Part shown: positions 51,644-59,440 of the stretch, piece by piece
Numbering within the stretch: the stretch's first letter is position 1
Layout: the number at the start of each line of letters is the position of its first letter
Origin: CAYOXM01 sp964407925
GTDB taxonomy: Bacteria > Patescibacteriota > Patescibacteriia > SG8-24
DNA: 64,000 nt
Assembly (NCBI GenBank): GCA_964407925.1
Contig: CAYOXM010000004.1
Span: forward strand, 1-64,000
Direction of reading: 5' to 3'
Notes under the pieces: model-generated
Told to the model about the DNA's origin: nothing
Database searches by the model: none
What the model saw: the letters and a program-made list of their open reading frames with translations, nothing else
Program-made: the position numbers and the translations under genes

Positions 51644-52960
51644 ATGAAATTCGGCGACAAGGCCGTCCTGAAAATCACGGACGTCGACAAGAAGGGACGG
51701 GGCTGCGGTCTCGTCGGCGAGCGCGCGGCCTGCGCCAACTTTACCGTTCCCGGCGAGGAAGTCGAGGCTCGGCTCGTCGCGCGGCGGCACGGCATGCTGC
51801 GGATGGAAATCGAGAACGTCCTCGTCGCGTCGCCGCACCGCGTCGCTCCCCGCTGCCCGTACGCCGGCAAATGCGGCGGCTGCGCGTGGCAGCAGTTTGA
51901 TTACGCCTACCAGCTCTCTCTGAAACGCGATCTCGTAAACCGCGCGTTCGCAGCCGGAGGACTCGCGGAACGCATCGACGCAGTCATCCCCGCGCCAGAC
52001 CTCTTTTATTATCGCAACCGGATGGACTACTGCGTCGGTTGGAAGGGCGAAGTCGGCCTCAAGGAACCCGGCAGGTGGAACGCCTACGTGGACTTGGACG
52101 AATGCCACCTGCTTTCCCCCGATGCCGTCAAGGCGATAGGACGGTTCAGGTCGTGGATGCGCGAGAATGCCGTCGCGCCCTGGGACGCGAAGCGGCAGAC
52201 GGGCTACGCGCGATACCTCGTCATCCGCGAAGGCAAGAATACCGGCCGGCGCATGATAACGGTCGTCACGTCCGAGGGGACGCTGCCCGGAAGGGACGGG
52301 CTTGTCGCGGCGCTCGCCGAATTCGCGACGACCGTCTACCACGGGATAAATCCGACCGTCACCGACCTTTCGACCGCCTCGCGCCTGGAACTGCTCCACG
52401 GGGAACAGTTCCTCGAGGAGACGGTCGACGGCCGCACGTTCGCCATCCATCCGAATTCTTTCTTTCAGACGAACACCGCGATGGCCGAACGGCTCGTCGG
52501 AACGGTCCGCTCGTTCATCGGGGAACGGAAACCGCGCGCTCTCCTCGACCTGTACTGCGGCGTCGGCCTGTTCGGCATCTGCCTTGCCGGCGACGCGACG
52601 AAGGTCGTCGGCGTCGAAATCGACGGGCAGGCGATCGACATGGCACGCGAGAACGCGAAACGGAACGGCGTCGCCAACGCGGCGTACTTCGCCGACAAGG
52701 CCGAAGGGCTCGTCTGGGAAAAGGAGCGGCCCGACCTCGTCATCGTCGATCCGCCACGCGCCGGCCTGCACCACAAGGTCGTCGCGACGCTTCTCGCCAA
52801 CGCCCCCGAGCGCATCGCCTACGTCTCGTGCAACTACGAGAGTTTCGTCCGGGACTTCAAGGACCTCGCCGCCAAGTACCGCATCGCGGAAGTCGCCGCC
52901 CTCGACCTGTTCCCCCATTCCGCGCATGTCGAACTCGTCGCGATGCTGGAACGAAAATGA
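51644..52960 (+). CDS. RNA m5U methyltransferase (RlmD/TrmA family)
   Basis: A 438-residue SAM-dependent methyltransferase. An N-terminal TRAM domain (ITDVDKKGRGCGLV) binds RNA, followed by a Cys cluster CPYAGKCGGCAW for a 4Fe-4S centre. The Rossmann part has LLDLYCGVGLFGICLAG, IVDPPRAGLHHKVVATL and the catalytic Cys in YVSCNYESFVRDF. The residues FFQTNTAMAERL match RlmD/RlmC. Target is probably 23S rRNA U1939-type sites. The start at 51644 is chosen over an in-frame GTG at 51617, since the former follows a -10-like box by 9 bases. Confidence 0.94.
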   Translation: MKFGDKAVLKITDVDKKGRGCGLVGERAACANFTVPGEEVEARLVARRHGMLRMEIENVLVASPHRVAPRCPYAGKCGGCAWQQFDYAYQLSLKRDLVNRAFAAGGLAERIDAVIPAPDLFYYRNRMDYCVGWKGEVGLKEPGRWNAYVDLDECHLLSPDAVKAIGRFRSWMRENAVAPWDAKRQTGYARYLVIREGKNTGRRMITVVTSEGTLPGRDGLVAALAEFATTVYHGINPTVTDLSTASRLELLHGEQFLEETVDGRTFAIHPNSFFQTNTAMAERLVGTVRSFIGERKPRALLDLYCGVGLFGICLAGDATKVVGVEIDGQAIDMARENAKRNGVANAAYFADKAEGLVWEKERPDLVIVDPPRAGLHHKVVATLLANAPERIAYVSCNYESFVRDFKDLAAKYRIAEVAALDLFPHSAHVELVAMLERK

Positions 52961-52979
52961 CCGCGCCGGCGCGGTCATT
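52956..52979 (+). terminator. Terminator of the m5U methyltransferase gene
   Basis: A 10-base-pair stem AATGACCGCG/CGCGGTCATT with loop CCGG overlapping the stop codon, followed by GCGTTTTC. Confidence 0.7.
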
Positions 52980-52992
52980 GCGTTTTCAGGGG

Positions 52993-53022
52993 AAAGAAAA
53001 CCGGTTCGCGAAGCGAAACCGG
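52993..53022. terminator. Terminator of the 74-residue gene
   Basis: Stem CCGGTTTCGC/GCGAACCGG (one bulge) with TTTTCTTT after it on the minus strand and a run of seven T at 53028-53034 on the plus strand, so it can work in both directions. Confidence 0.75.
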
Positions 53023-53044
53023 CGAAGTTTTTTTCGAAATTGCC

Positions 53045-53269
53045 TCAATTGAGGCAGGTCAGCGTCCCGTCGGGGACGAGGGACAGGAGGGTCCAAGGCA
53101 GCATGCGTGCGACGGACCGGGGAACGGACCATCGGGGAAGATCGTGAGCGAGAGTGCCGCAACGGCGGATTTTCCTTGCGGTAGCGGTGCGCTCGTGGCG
53201 CTCCGCCACACCTTCGAGGATTTCCGTACGCAGCCTGTTGGCCTCGCGTCGCGTCGTCTTATTCGTCAT
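53045..53269 (-). CDS. Small basic protein of unknown function
   Basis: A 74-residue protein, MTNKTTRREANRLRTEILEG, with many Arg and a possible helix in the first 30 residues, then a Trp- and Pro-containing tail ending TLTCLN. Support for a real gene: GGAGG nine bases before the ATG, a consensus promoter (TTGACA-17-TAGGCT) about 115 bases upstream, and a terminator after the stop. The leader has a hairpin TGCGGGG/CCCCGCA. Basic and helical, it could bind nucleic acid, but no family is recognised. Confidence 0.6.
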   Translation of the reverse strand: MTNKTTRREANRLRTEILEGVAERHERTATARKIRRCGTLAHDLPRWSVPRSVARMLPWTLLSLVPDGTLTCLN

Positions 53270-53312
53270 CTTAGCCTCCGATGAGGAATGCGCATCGCGT
53301 GAACGTGTCTCG

Positions 53313-53414
53313 TGCGGGGCTTGCGACCCCGCAGGCCGAAACCCTCCCGGACCCCTTTGCGCTGGTGTCGAGGAACGATGACTTAAGCCTAGCGGGGCCG
53401 AACGGCCCTGTCAA
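53313..53414 (-). promoter_or_regulatory. Promoter and structured leader of the 74-residue gene
   Basis: TTGACA (53409-53414), a 17-base spacer and TAGGCT (53386-53391) on the minus strand, the best promoter match in the window. The leader of about 110 bases holds a hairpin TGCGGGG/CCCCGCA (53313-53333) and GGAGG. The spacer itself contains GGGCCGTTCGGCCC. Confidence 0.6.
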
Positions 53415-53477
53415 CGCCGGCGAACCCCGCCGACTGGCATAATCACGGCGGAACGGGTACGCTCTCCGCGTAAACCT

Positions 53478-54338
53478 ATGGCTGATAAACTCAAAAAATC
53501 CGGCCTCGCCGTTCTCGTCGGGCGATCGAACGTGGGCAAGTCCACGCTCCTCAACTCGCTCGTCGGCACCAAGGTCGCCATCACGACGCCCAAGCCGCAG
53601 ACCACGCGGCATATCATCCAAGGCGTCGTCCACGACCCGCGCGGGCAGGTCGTCTTCGTCGACACTCCCGGCATCTTCACGCGCATCCCCGATACGCTGA
53701 CGGCGAAGCTGAACGAGAAGGCGAAGGACGCCCTCGACGGCATCGACGTCCTGCTGTACGTCGTCGATCCCACGCGCCACGTCGGCGACGAGGAGAAGGC
53801 AGTCCACCGCCTCGTGCGGAACGCGACGGTTCCGAAAATCCTCGTCATCAACAAGAGCGACCTGAAGGGCCCCTACGCCGACGAATATCGGGCATGGGAG
53901 GAAGAGTTCGACGAGGTCATCGAAATCTCCGCGCTCAATCGCCGCAACCTGAAGGCGCTCGTCGACGCGATCTTCGGCTACCTGAAAGAGGGTGAGCCGC
54001 TCTACCCGCCGGACCAGATTTCCGGCGTCGAAAACCGGTTCTGGCTCGAGGAGCTTTTCCGCGAAAAGGTGTTCATGAAGATGCACGAGGAAATCCCCTA
54101 CACCACCGCCGTGCACGTGAGCGAAGTCGCGGCGCGCGACAACGGCGTGACGTACGTCCGCGCGACGATCGTCACGACGTCGCCGCGATACAAAAAGATG
54201 CTCATCGGCGCCGGCGCGCGGACCGTCAAGGACATCGGCCGGGCCGTGCGCAAGGAACTCGAGGAGGTCAGCGGAAAAAAATATTTCATCGACCTCGACG
54301 TGCAGGTCGAAGAGCGCTGGCAGGAACGGTTCGAATGA
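53478..54338 (+). CDS. era: GTPase Era
   Basis: Ribosome-assembly GTPase that binds the 3' end of 16S rRNA. The 286-residue protein has G1 GRSNVGKS (15-22; most Era have Pro where Ser17 stands), DTPGIF (G3), NKSDL (G4) and ISALN (G5), and a C-terminal KH domain with YKKMLIGAGARTVKDIGR. Length and order are normal. The gene stop overlaps a purine/pyrimidine element that separates it from the LOG gene. Confidence 0.96.
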   Translation: MADKLKKSGLAVLVGRSNVGKSTLLNSLVGTKVAITTPKPQTTRHIIQGVVHDPRGQVVFVDTPGIFTRIPDTLTAKLNEKAKDALDGIDVLLYVVDPTRHVGDEEKAVHRLVRNATVPKILVINKSDLKGPYADEYRAWEEEFDEVIEISALNRRNLKALVDAIFGYLKEGEPLYPPDQISGVENRFWLEELFREKVFMKMHEEIPYTTAVHVSEVAARDNGVTYVRATIVTTSPRYKKMLIGAGARTVKDIGRAVRKELEEVSGKKYFIDLDVQVEERWQERFE

Positions 54339-54433
54339 TGGAGAGGTTGAAAGGTTGAGAGTTAATAAGGTTAAAAGACCCGATTGAATTTCGCTTACCT
54401 CTCAACCTTTTAACCTTTCAACCTTTTAACCTT
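54337..54433. repeat. Purine/pyrimidine inverted-repeat element, copy 3
   Basis: The longest copy, right after the era stop. The left arm repeats AGGTTGAAAGGTTGAGAG; the right arm repeats CTCTCAACCTTTTAACCTTT, with a centre of about 20 bases. It is AT-rich against GC-rich flanks and can fold into a long imperfect hairpin. Confidence 0.65.
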
Positions 54434-54445
54434 GCTGCCGCCTGT

Positions 54446-54451
54446 TATACT
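54446..54451 (+). promoter_or_regulatory. -10 box of the LOG gene, likely leaderless
   Basis: TATACT ends 8 bases before the ATG at 54460. Confidence 0.55.
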
Positions 54452-54459
54452 GCCCCCGT

Positions 54460-55185
54460 ATGTCCATCATCAAGAAGCATTCCGACGAGCACAAGCCGCG
54501 GCTGGACGAGGAGATGAAGAAAGTCGACGTCTGCGCGTCGCCGTATACCGACTTCCGCTCCGGCGCGAGTTGGCGCATCTTCCGCATCATGGCGGAATTC
54601 ATCGAAGGGTTCGAATTTCTCGCCGACCTCAAGAAGGAAGTCTCGATTTTCGGCTCGGCGCGCTCGAAGCCGACCGACCACTGGTACAAGGAATCGCGCA
54701 AGCTCGGCACGCTGCTCGGCCGCGCCGGATTCACGATGATCACGGGGGGCGGTCCGGGCATCATGGAAGCGGCGAACCGCGGCGCCGTGGAGGCCGGGGC
54801 GGTGTCGGTCGGACTGAACATCGAACTCCCCCAGGAGCAGCGGGTCAACCGCTACGTCCGCAAACCGAAGAACTTCCATTATTTCTTCACGCGAAAGGTG
54901 ATGCTGTCGGTGTCGTCGCAGGCCTACATCTTCTTCCCCGGCGGCTTCGGCACGATGGACGAGTTCATGGAACTCATCACGCTCATACAGACGAAGAAGA
55001 TGTGCCCCATCCCCCTCGTCCTCGTCGGCAAGGAGTACTGGACGGGACTCTTCACGTGGGTGAAGCGGGCGATGATCGACGAGGGGTACATTTCCGCCGA
55101 GGACCTCAACCTGTTCAAAATCGTCGATACCGCCGAGGAGGCGTTCGACATCGTGAAAGACTCGCAGGAACGCGCGTACTTCTAG
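54460..55185 (+). CDS. LOG-family (TIGR00730-like) nucleotide phosphoribohydrolase
   Basis: A 241-residue Rossmann-fold protein. The family motifs are VSIFGSARSKPTD, TMITGGGPGIMEAANRGA and PGGFGTMDEFMEL, the last being the substrate-binding PGGxGTxxE signature. LOG proteins hydrolyse nucleoside monophosphates, releasing ribose 5-phosphate and a base; outside plants they act on AMP-like nucleotides. An N-terminal charged segment (HSDEHKPRLDEEMKK) precedes the fold. Stands alone with its own terminator. Confidence 0.92.
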   Translation: MSIIKKHSDEHKPRLDEEMKKVDVCASPYTDFRSGASWRIFRIMAEFIEGFEFLADLKKEVSIFGSARSKPTDHWYKESRKLGTLLGRAGFTMITGGGPGIMEAANRGAVEAGAVSVGLNIELPQEQRVNRYVRKPKNFHYFFTRKVMLSVSSQAYIFFPGGFGTMDEFMELITLIQTKKMCPIPLVLVGKEYWTGLFTWVKRAMIDEGYISAEDLNLFKIVDTAEEAFDIVKDSQERAYF

Positions 55186-55204
55186 CACGGCGCGCCGCGA
55201 AGAA

Positions 55205-55236
55205 AAAACCGCCCCGCGGAAGCGCGGGGCGGTTTT
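55205..55236. terminator. Bidirectional terminator
   Basis: A 14-base-pair stem AAAACCGCCCCGCG/CGCGGGGCGGTTTT with a 4-base loop between the convergent LOG and DoxX-like genes. Confidence 0.88.
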
Positions 55237-55245
55237 ATTTTCGGG

Positions 55246-56241
55246 TCAGTGCGCGCGTTTCTCGGGGTCACGGCCCTTGTAATACGTGTCGCCGTAGGCG
55301 AAAAGGACGAACAGGATGCCGAGGATCGGCAGGTGGCCGACGAGCTCGCTCGCCCCGAGAAAAATGACGCTTCCCATGAACACCGGCGCAAGGAGGACGG
55401 CGGAGAGCCGCGTGAGGAATCCGAACGCCTCGAACAAGCCGATGGTCGCCTCGATGACCACGAGCAGGAAGACGTACAGTTCGCGCGAGAGTTCCGCCCC
55501 CGTCCATCCCAGAATCACGAACGGGTTGAAATTCGGAAATTTGTCCATGAGCGAAAAATGCAGGTCCGGCCGGCGCCACTTGAGCAACCCGAGCCAGAAC
55601 ACCGTGATGCCCGTGATGATCCTGAGCGCGACGTACGCCTTCTTGCGCTGCTCGGCCGTCGAGACGATCGGCTTGCCGAGGAACCAGTCCATCGAGAAAC
55701 GGCCGCGGGAAAACGCGAGCAGGTACACGCCGATGCCGAGGTAATGGAGGTAGTCGAGCGCGTCGATCCACGGGAACAGCGCGAATGTCGCGAGGAAGAG
55801 CGCGATGACGCCCATCGCCGCAGCCTGCGTGAACAGGCCGATGAGCAGGAGCACGCCGATGGCGGATTGGCATCCGAGGAGCACGGTCGCGGCGGCGCCG
55901 TGCGGGAGGACGAAATTCGGCGCGAGCAGCGCGCCGCGGTACGACATCACGAGCAGCGTGACCGCCGTCGACACGGCAAGCACGCCGGCCGCGTAGTCGC
56001 GGAGCGGGCGGATTTTCTTCTCGTACCTGCCGTACGCGGGAAGTTTCTCGTACCACCGGTCGACGAACCAGCCGACGACCGTGAGCGCGGCGACCGCGGC
56101 GACCGCGCCGTACGTCCACCCGTTCGCGGTGACGAAAAAATCCGGCACCGGCGCGGTGACCGGGTCGACGGGGACGAACCATTTTTCATGCGCCTGCGCC
56201 GCAGGCACGACGAGGCCGGCCAGCCGATCGAAGAGGCTCAT
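55246..56241 (-). CDS. DoxX-like multi-helix membrane protein
   Basis: A 331-residue protein with about eight helices. The C-terminal half (from YVALRIITGITVFWLGLLKW) has the DoxX four-helix pattern with LFEAFGFLTRLSAVLLAPVF; the N-terminal half adds helices like VLAVSTAVTLLVMSYRG, so it may be a duplicated or extended DoxX. HEKWFV after the first segment is exposed. Role unknown; DoxX relatives act in membrane redox or thiol chemistry. The start at 56241 lies 6 bases after a TATGAT box; an extension to 56331 would cross the upstream terminator. Confidence 0.78.
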   Translation of the reverse strand: MSLFDRLAGLVVPAAQAHEKWFVPVDPVTAPVPDFFVTANGWTYGAVAAVAALTVVGWFVDRWYEKLPAYGRYEKKIRPLRDYAAGVLAVSTAVTLLVMSYRGALLAPNFVLPHGAAATVLLGCQSAIGVLLLIGLFTQAAAMGVIALFLATFALFPWIDALDYLHYLGIGVYLLAFSRGRFSMDWFLGKPIVSTAEQRKKAYVALRIITGITVFWLGLLKWRRPDLHFSLMDKFPNFNPFVILGWTGAELSRELYVFLLVVIEATIGLFEAFGFLTRLSAVLLAPVFMGSVIFLGASELVGHLPILGILFVLFAYGDTYYKGRDPEKRAH

Positions 56242-56247
56242 GCCGCC

Positions 56248-56253
56248 ATCATA
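56248..56253 (-). promoter_or_regulatory. -10 box of the DoxX-like gene, likely leaderless
   Basis: TATGAT on the minus strand ends 6 bases before the ATG at 56241. Confidence 0.45.
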
Positions 56254-56283
56254 CCACGGCTCGCCGGCGGCGCGCACGCCGAA

Positions 56284-56310
56284 TAAAAAAATCCCCCTCA
56301 GCGAGGGGGA
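56284..56310 (-). terminator. Terminator of the cysteine protease gene
   Basis: Minus-strand stem TCCCCCTC/GAGGGGGA with a 3-base loop and a run of seven T, 6 bases after the protease stop. Confidence 0.88.
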
Positions 56311-56315
56311 CGGCG

Positions 56316-57107
56316 TCACGGGCAGCCGCACTCCGGATCGAAATCCGTATTGCAGCCGTCAGTACGCGGCGAGAGGTGCATGAGCGTGTAGCCCCAGCGC
56401 CAGCCGAGGCCGCCCGCCATGTATCCGTAGGCGAGCTGGTCGTAGGTGACGTCGAAGACGCCGTTGTAAGGATCGATCACGCGGTACGTCGACTTGCCGT
56501 ACGCCGACGGACCGTAACCGCTCACGACGACGACGTGCCCCGCGAACGAGTTCAGGTACCCGACGATGATCGGCCTGCCGTTCGAGAGCTCGATACGCAC
56601 TGCGGTCTCGCTGATGCCGCTGTCGAGCGCGGTGCCGTGGATGCCGAGCGTGGTGCCGAGGATGTACTCCATCTGCGGCTGGGGCGCCGGCTGGTTGCAC
56701 GGTTGGTAGCCGCAGGCCGCGTAGTTGCAACAGACGGGCTGGGAAAAGCCGGCCTTGTACGAGGCGAGCTGGCACTCGCCCGCAGCGATGCCGTAGTAGT
56801 TCGCCACCATCGTGATGGTCGCGGCCCAGCACCACTGCTGGCAGTACTGCGCGAGCGGGGTGACCGGAAGCAGGACGCCGTCGGGATCGGGCGAGAGCCG
56901 GTCGCCGCAGTACCCGCCCGGATTCGGGCCGGGTCCCGGTCCGGGTTTCCCAGGAGCATAGCCGCAGTCGCGCGGACAGGTATACGGCGATTCGTAGTTG
57001 TTGCAGGCGCCATCGCCGCAGTACGGCGCGGGCGGTCCGCAACTCGCTGCGACGAGCGCGACGATGGCGACGGCGACGATCGACCAAATGGCGTTCAAAG
57101 TACGCAT
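56316..57107 (-). CDS. Secreted lipoprotein cysteine protease (C39/papain-like)
   Basis: A 263-residue lipoprotein: signal VAVAIVALVAASC gives a lipidated C23. A small Cys-rich motif CGDGACNNYESPYTCPRDCG follows, then a Pro/Gly linker, then a papain-fold C39-like domain with the nucleophile C93 in QWCWAATITM, H191 in AGHVVVVSGYG and D212 in VIDPYNG. Additional Cys pairs suggest disulfide bonds outside the cell. It would degrade extracellular peptides. AGGAGGAGG precedes the ATG. It has its own promoter and terminator, independent of the NAD cluster upstream. Confidence 0.87.
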   Translation of the reverse strand: MRTLNAIWSIVAVAIVALVAASCGPPAPYCGDGACNNYESPYTCPRDCGYAPGKPGPGPGPNPGGYCGDRLSPDPDGVLLPVTPLAQYCQQWCWAATITMVANYYGIAAGECQLASYKAGFSQPVCCNYAACGYQPCNQPAPQPQMEYILGTTLGIHGTALDSGISETAVRIELSNGRPIIVGYLNSFAGHVVVVSGYGPSAYGKSTYRVIDPYNGVFDVTYDQLAYGYMAGGLGWRWGYTLMHLSPRTDGCNTDFDPECGCP

Positions 57108-57153
57108 GAGCCTCCTCCTTGTCTTGTCCGTCCGGCTCTGAACGGGACTGCGC

Positions 57154-57182
57154 AGCGTAGCCGAAAAACGAACTCCCGTCAA
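57154..57182 (-). promoter_or_regulatory. Promoter of the cysteine protease gene
   Basis: TTGACG (57177-57182), a 17-base spacer and TACGCT (57154-57159) on the minus strand, a close match to a sigma-70 promoter with a leader of about 40 bases ending in AGGAGG. Confidence 0.65.
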
Positions 57183-57192
57183 CCCGTCAGGC

Positions 57193-57231
57193 AAAAGAAA
57201 ACCGCCCGCGCACACGAAAGTGCGGGGCGGT
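57193..57231 (-). terminator. Terminator of nadE
   Basis: Minus-strand stem ACCGCCCCGCAC/GTGCGCGGGCGGT (one mismatch) with loop TTTCGT and a T-rich tail, 8 bases after the nadE stop. Confidence 0.85.
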
Positions 57232-57239
57232 CGCGCGAA

Positions 57240-59312
57240 TCAGCGAATCGCGTCGGGAACGTTCGCCTCGAGCTCGTCGAGCCACATCCGTGCCGTGGCG
57301 TCCGACGGCATCCGCCAGTCGCCGCGCGGCGAGATTGCCGTGAGGCCGACCTTCGGACCGTCGGGCAGGCACGAACGCTTGAACTGGCTGCCGACGAAAC
57401 GCTGAAGGAACAGCCGCAGCCAGCGTTTGACGGTCGCGAGGTCGTACTTCCCGTCGAAGGCGTGGAGCGCCAGCCGCGCGATGCGCGACGGACGGTAGCC
57501 CCAGCGGACCGTGCAGTAGCCGAAGAAGTCGTGGAGCTCGTACGGCCCGATGATCGACTCCGTCTTCTGCGCGATCTTCCCGTGCTCGTCCGGCGGAAGG
57601 AGTTCCGGGGAAATCTCCGTGTCGAGGACGTCCTTGAGGACCGCCCGGACTTCGGGCTCCTTCGCGTAGATGACTTCCGCCGTCCAGCCGATGAGGAACG
57701 AGATGAGCGTCTTCGGGACGCCCGCGTTCACGCCGTAGTGGCTGGCATGGTCGCCGAACATCGTGCACCAGCCGAGCAGGAGCTCGGACAAGTCGCCGGT
57801 GCCGAGCACCATCGCGCCCTCGAATCCGGAGACCGAAAAGAGCACGTGCTTCCTCGACCACGCCTGGACGTTCTCGAAGAACGTCCGACGGCGCAGGGTC
57901 ACGACGCTCGCGTCCCCCGCGGCGATGCCGGCCTTGATCTCCGCGATGAAGGCGCCGGCGTCGTCGATGCCGAGGTCACGGAAGGTCTGCGAGGAGAGGT
58001 CGCGGATAGAAATTTCCCGGAACGTCCCGCCGATCGCCTTGATGAGCCGACAGGCGTTCTGATAGGTCCGGTCCGTGGTCCCGAAGCCGGGCATGGTGAC
58101 GCCGACGATGTTCGTGCGCGGCAGACCAAGCAGGTCCATGGCATAGGCAGCCACGAGAATCGCCTGCGTCGAGTCCTGCCCGCCGGAGACGCCGATGACG
58201 AGCTTGCGCATATCCGGGCGGAGCGACTCGAGCTTCCGCGCGAGCGCCGTCGCCTGGATCATGAACGTCTCCCGGCACCGCTCGTCCCGCCGCTTGGGGT
58301 CTGACGGCACGAAGGGGTGCGGTTCGACGGAGCGCTTGAGCGCGCGGTACGTCGCCGCCGCCGCGCCGGATTCCGTACGGTGGCGGAACGCCGCGGTGCG
58401 GAACGGCGTACGGCGGTCGCTCGCATTCTGGTGGAACGAGCTCTGCCGGATGCGATCCTGTTGCAGCGATTCGAGGTCCACGTCGACGACCGCGCTCGCG
58501 CCCTTGAGCGAGAACCGTTCGGTCCGCGCGACGAGCGCGCCGCGTTCGGCGACGTACCCGTCGCCGTCCCACGAAAGGTCGGTCGACGACTCGCCGAAAC
58601 CCGCGGCGCTGTACATTTGCACCGCGAGATTGCGTCCGGACGATCCCACGACGAGCTGCTCGCGGTACTCGGCCTTGCCGATCGTGATGTTCGACGCCGA
58701 CAGGTTGGCGAGCACGGTCGCGCCCGCGAGGGCGGCGACGGTCGACGGCGGAATCGGGACCCAGATGTCCTCGCACACTTCCGTATGCAGGACGAATCCC
58801 GAACCGTCGGTCGCCGCGACGAGGACGTCGGTACCGAACGGCACGACGTCCTCGTGGATGCGAATTTCCCTGCTGCGCGCCTCGCATCCGCGGGCGAAGT
58901 GCCGGAGTTCGTAGAACTCGCGGTACTCGGGCGGGTACGACTTCGGCGCGACGGCGATGACGTGGCCGTTCTGGCAGGTGACCGCGCAGTTGTAGACGGC
59001 GTCGTCCACGAGGAGCGGCATGCCTACCGAGAACAGCAGGTCGCGCCAACGGGTCGAATTCGCCAGAATCGAACTCAAGGCGCGCAAGGCGCCTTCGAGC
59101 AGGACCTGCGAATGGAACAGGTCGGCGCAACTGTAACCGGTGAGCCCGAGCTCGGGACAGAGCGCGTAGCAGGCGCCGTCCTTGTATGCGACGTCGAGCG
59201 CGTCGACGTGCGCTGCGGCGTTCGCCGCGGGATCGGCAACGGTCACGCGCGGAATGACGACCGCGACGCGACTGAAACCGTGTTCGAGTACGTTCAAGAA
59301 ATCGTCTGACAT
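57240..59312 (-). CDS. nadE: Glutamine-dependent NAD synthetase
   Basis: Makes NAD from nicotinate adenine dinucleotide with ATP and glutamine. The 690-residue protein has the two-domain Mycobacterium-type layout: an N-terminal nitrilase-fold glutaminase with triad E54 (CPELGLTGY), K124 (PKSYPPEYREFYELR) and C180 (TEVCEDIW), then the synthetase with SGGQDS (376-381) and a C-terminal GPYELHDFFGY. GGAGG 8 bases upstream fixes the start at 59312; an earlier ATG at 59333 overlaps that site. It is the last gene of the NAD cluster. It lets the cell use glutamine instead of free ammonia. Confidence 0.97.
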   Translation of the reverse strand: MSDDFLNVLEHGFSRVAVVIPRVTVADPAANAAAHVDALDVAYKDGACYALCPELGLTGYSCADLFHSQVLLEGALRALSSILANSTRWRDLLFSVGMPLLVDDAVYNCAVTCQNGHVIAVAPKSYPPEYREFYELRHFARGCEARSREIRIHEDVVPFGTDVLVAATDGSGFVLHTEVCEDIWVPIPPSTVAALAGATVLANLSASNITIGKAEYREQLVVGSSGRNLAVQMYSAAGFGESSTDLSWDGDGYVAERGALVARTERFSLKGASAVVDVDLESLQQDRIRQSSFHQNASDRRTPFRTAAFRHRTESGAAAATYRALKRSVEPHPFVPSDPKRRDERCRETFMIQATALARKLESLRPDMRKLVIGVSGGQDSTQAILVAAYAMDLLGLPRTNIVGVTMPGFGTTDRTYQNACRLIKAIGGTFREISIRDLSSQTFRDLGIDDAGAFIAEIKAGIAAGDASVVTLRRRTFFENVQAWSRKHVLFSVSGFEGAMVLGTGDLSELLLGWCTMFGDHASHYGVNAGVPKTLISFLIGWTAEVIYAKEPEVRAVLKDVLDTEISPELLPPDEHGKIAQKTESIIGPYELHDFFGYCTVRWGYRPSRIARLALHAFDGKYDLATVKRWLRLFLQRFVGSQFKRSCLPDGPKVGLTAISPRGDWRMPSDATARMWLDELEANVPDAIR

Positions 59313-59440
59313 GCCGCGATCCTCCTTCGCCATGCTGGTTGACGTTGCGTCGTTGTAAGGAGCGGGTCCTCCTTTCTCCGTGCCGCTGCGGCAAGCGGCG
59401 CGGGGAAAGGAGGCCGTGCCCGGAAAGGCACGGCGCGACC
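59313..59440 (-). other. prs-nadE gap with two hairpins
   Basis: A 128-base gap. Minus-strand GCCGTGCC/GGCACGGC (59413-59434) lies 6 bases after the prs stop but lacks a T-run; GCCGCT/AGCGGC follows nearer to nadE. The first may be a weak terminator or RNA-processing hairpin. No promoter is clear. Confidence 0.5.
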
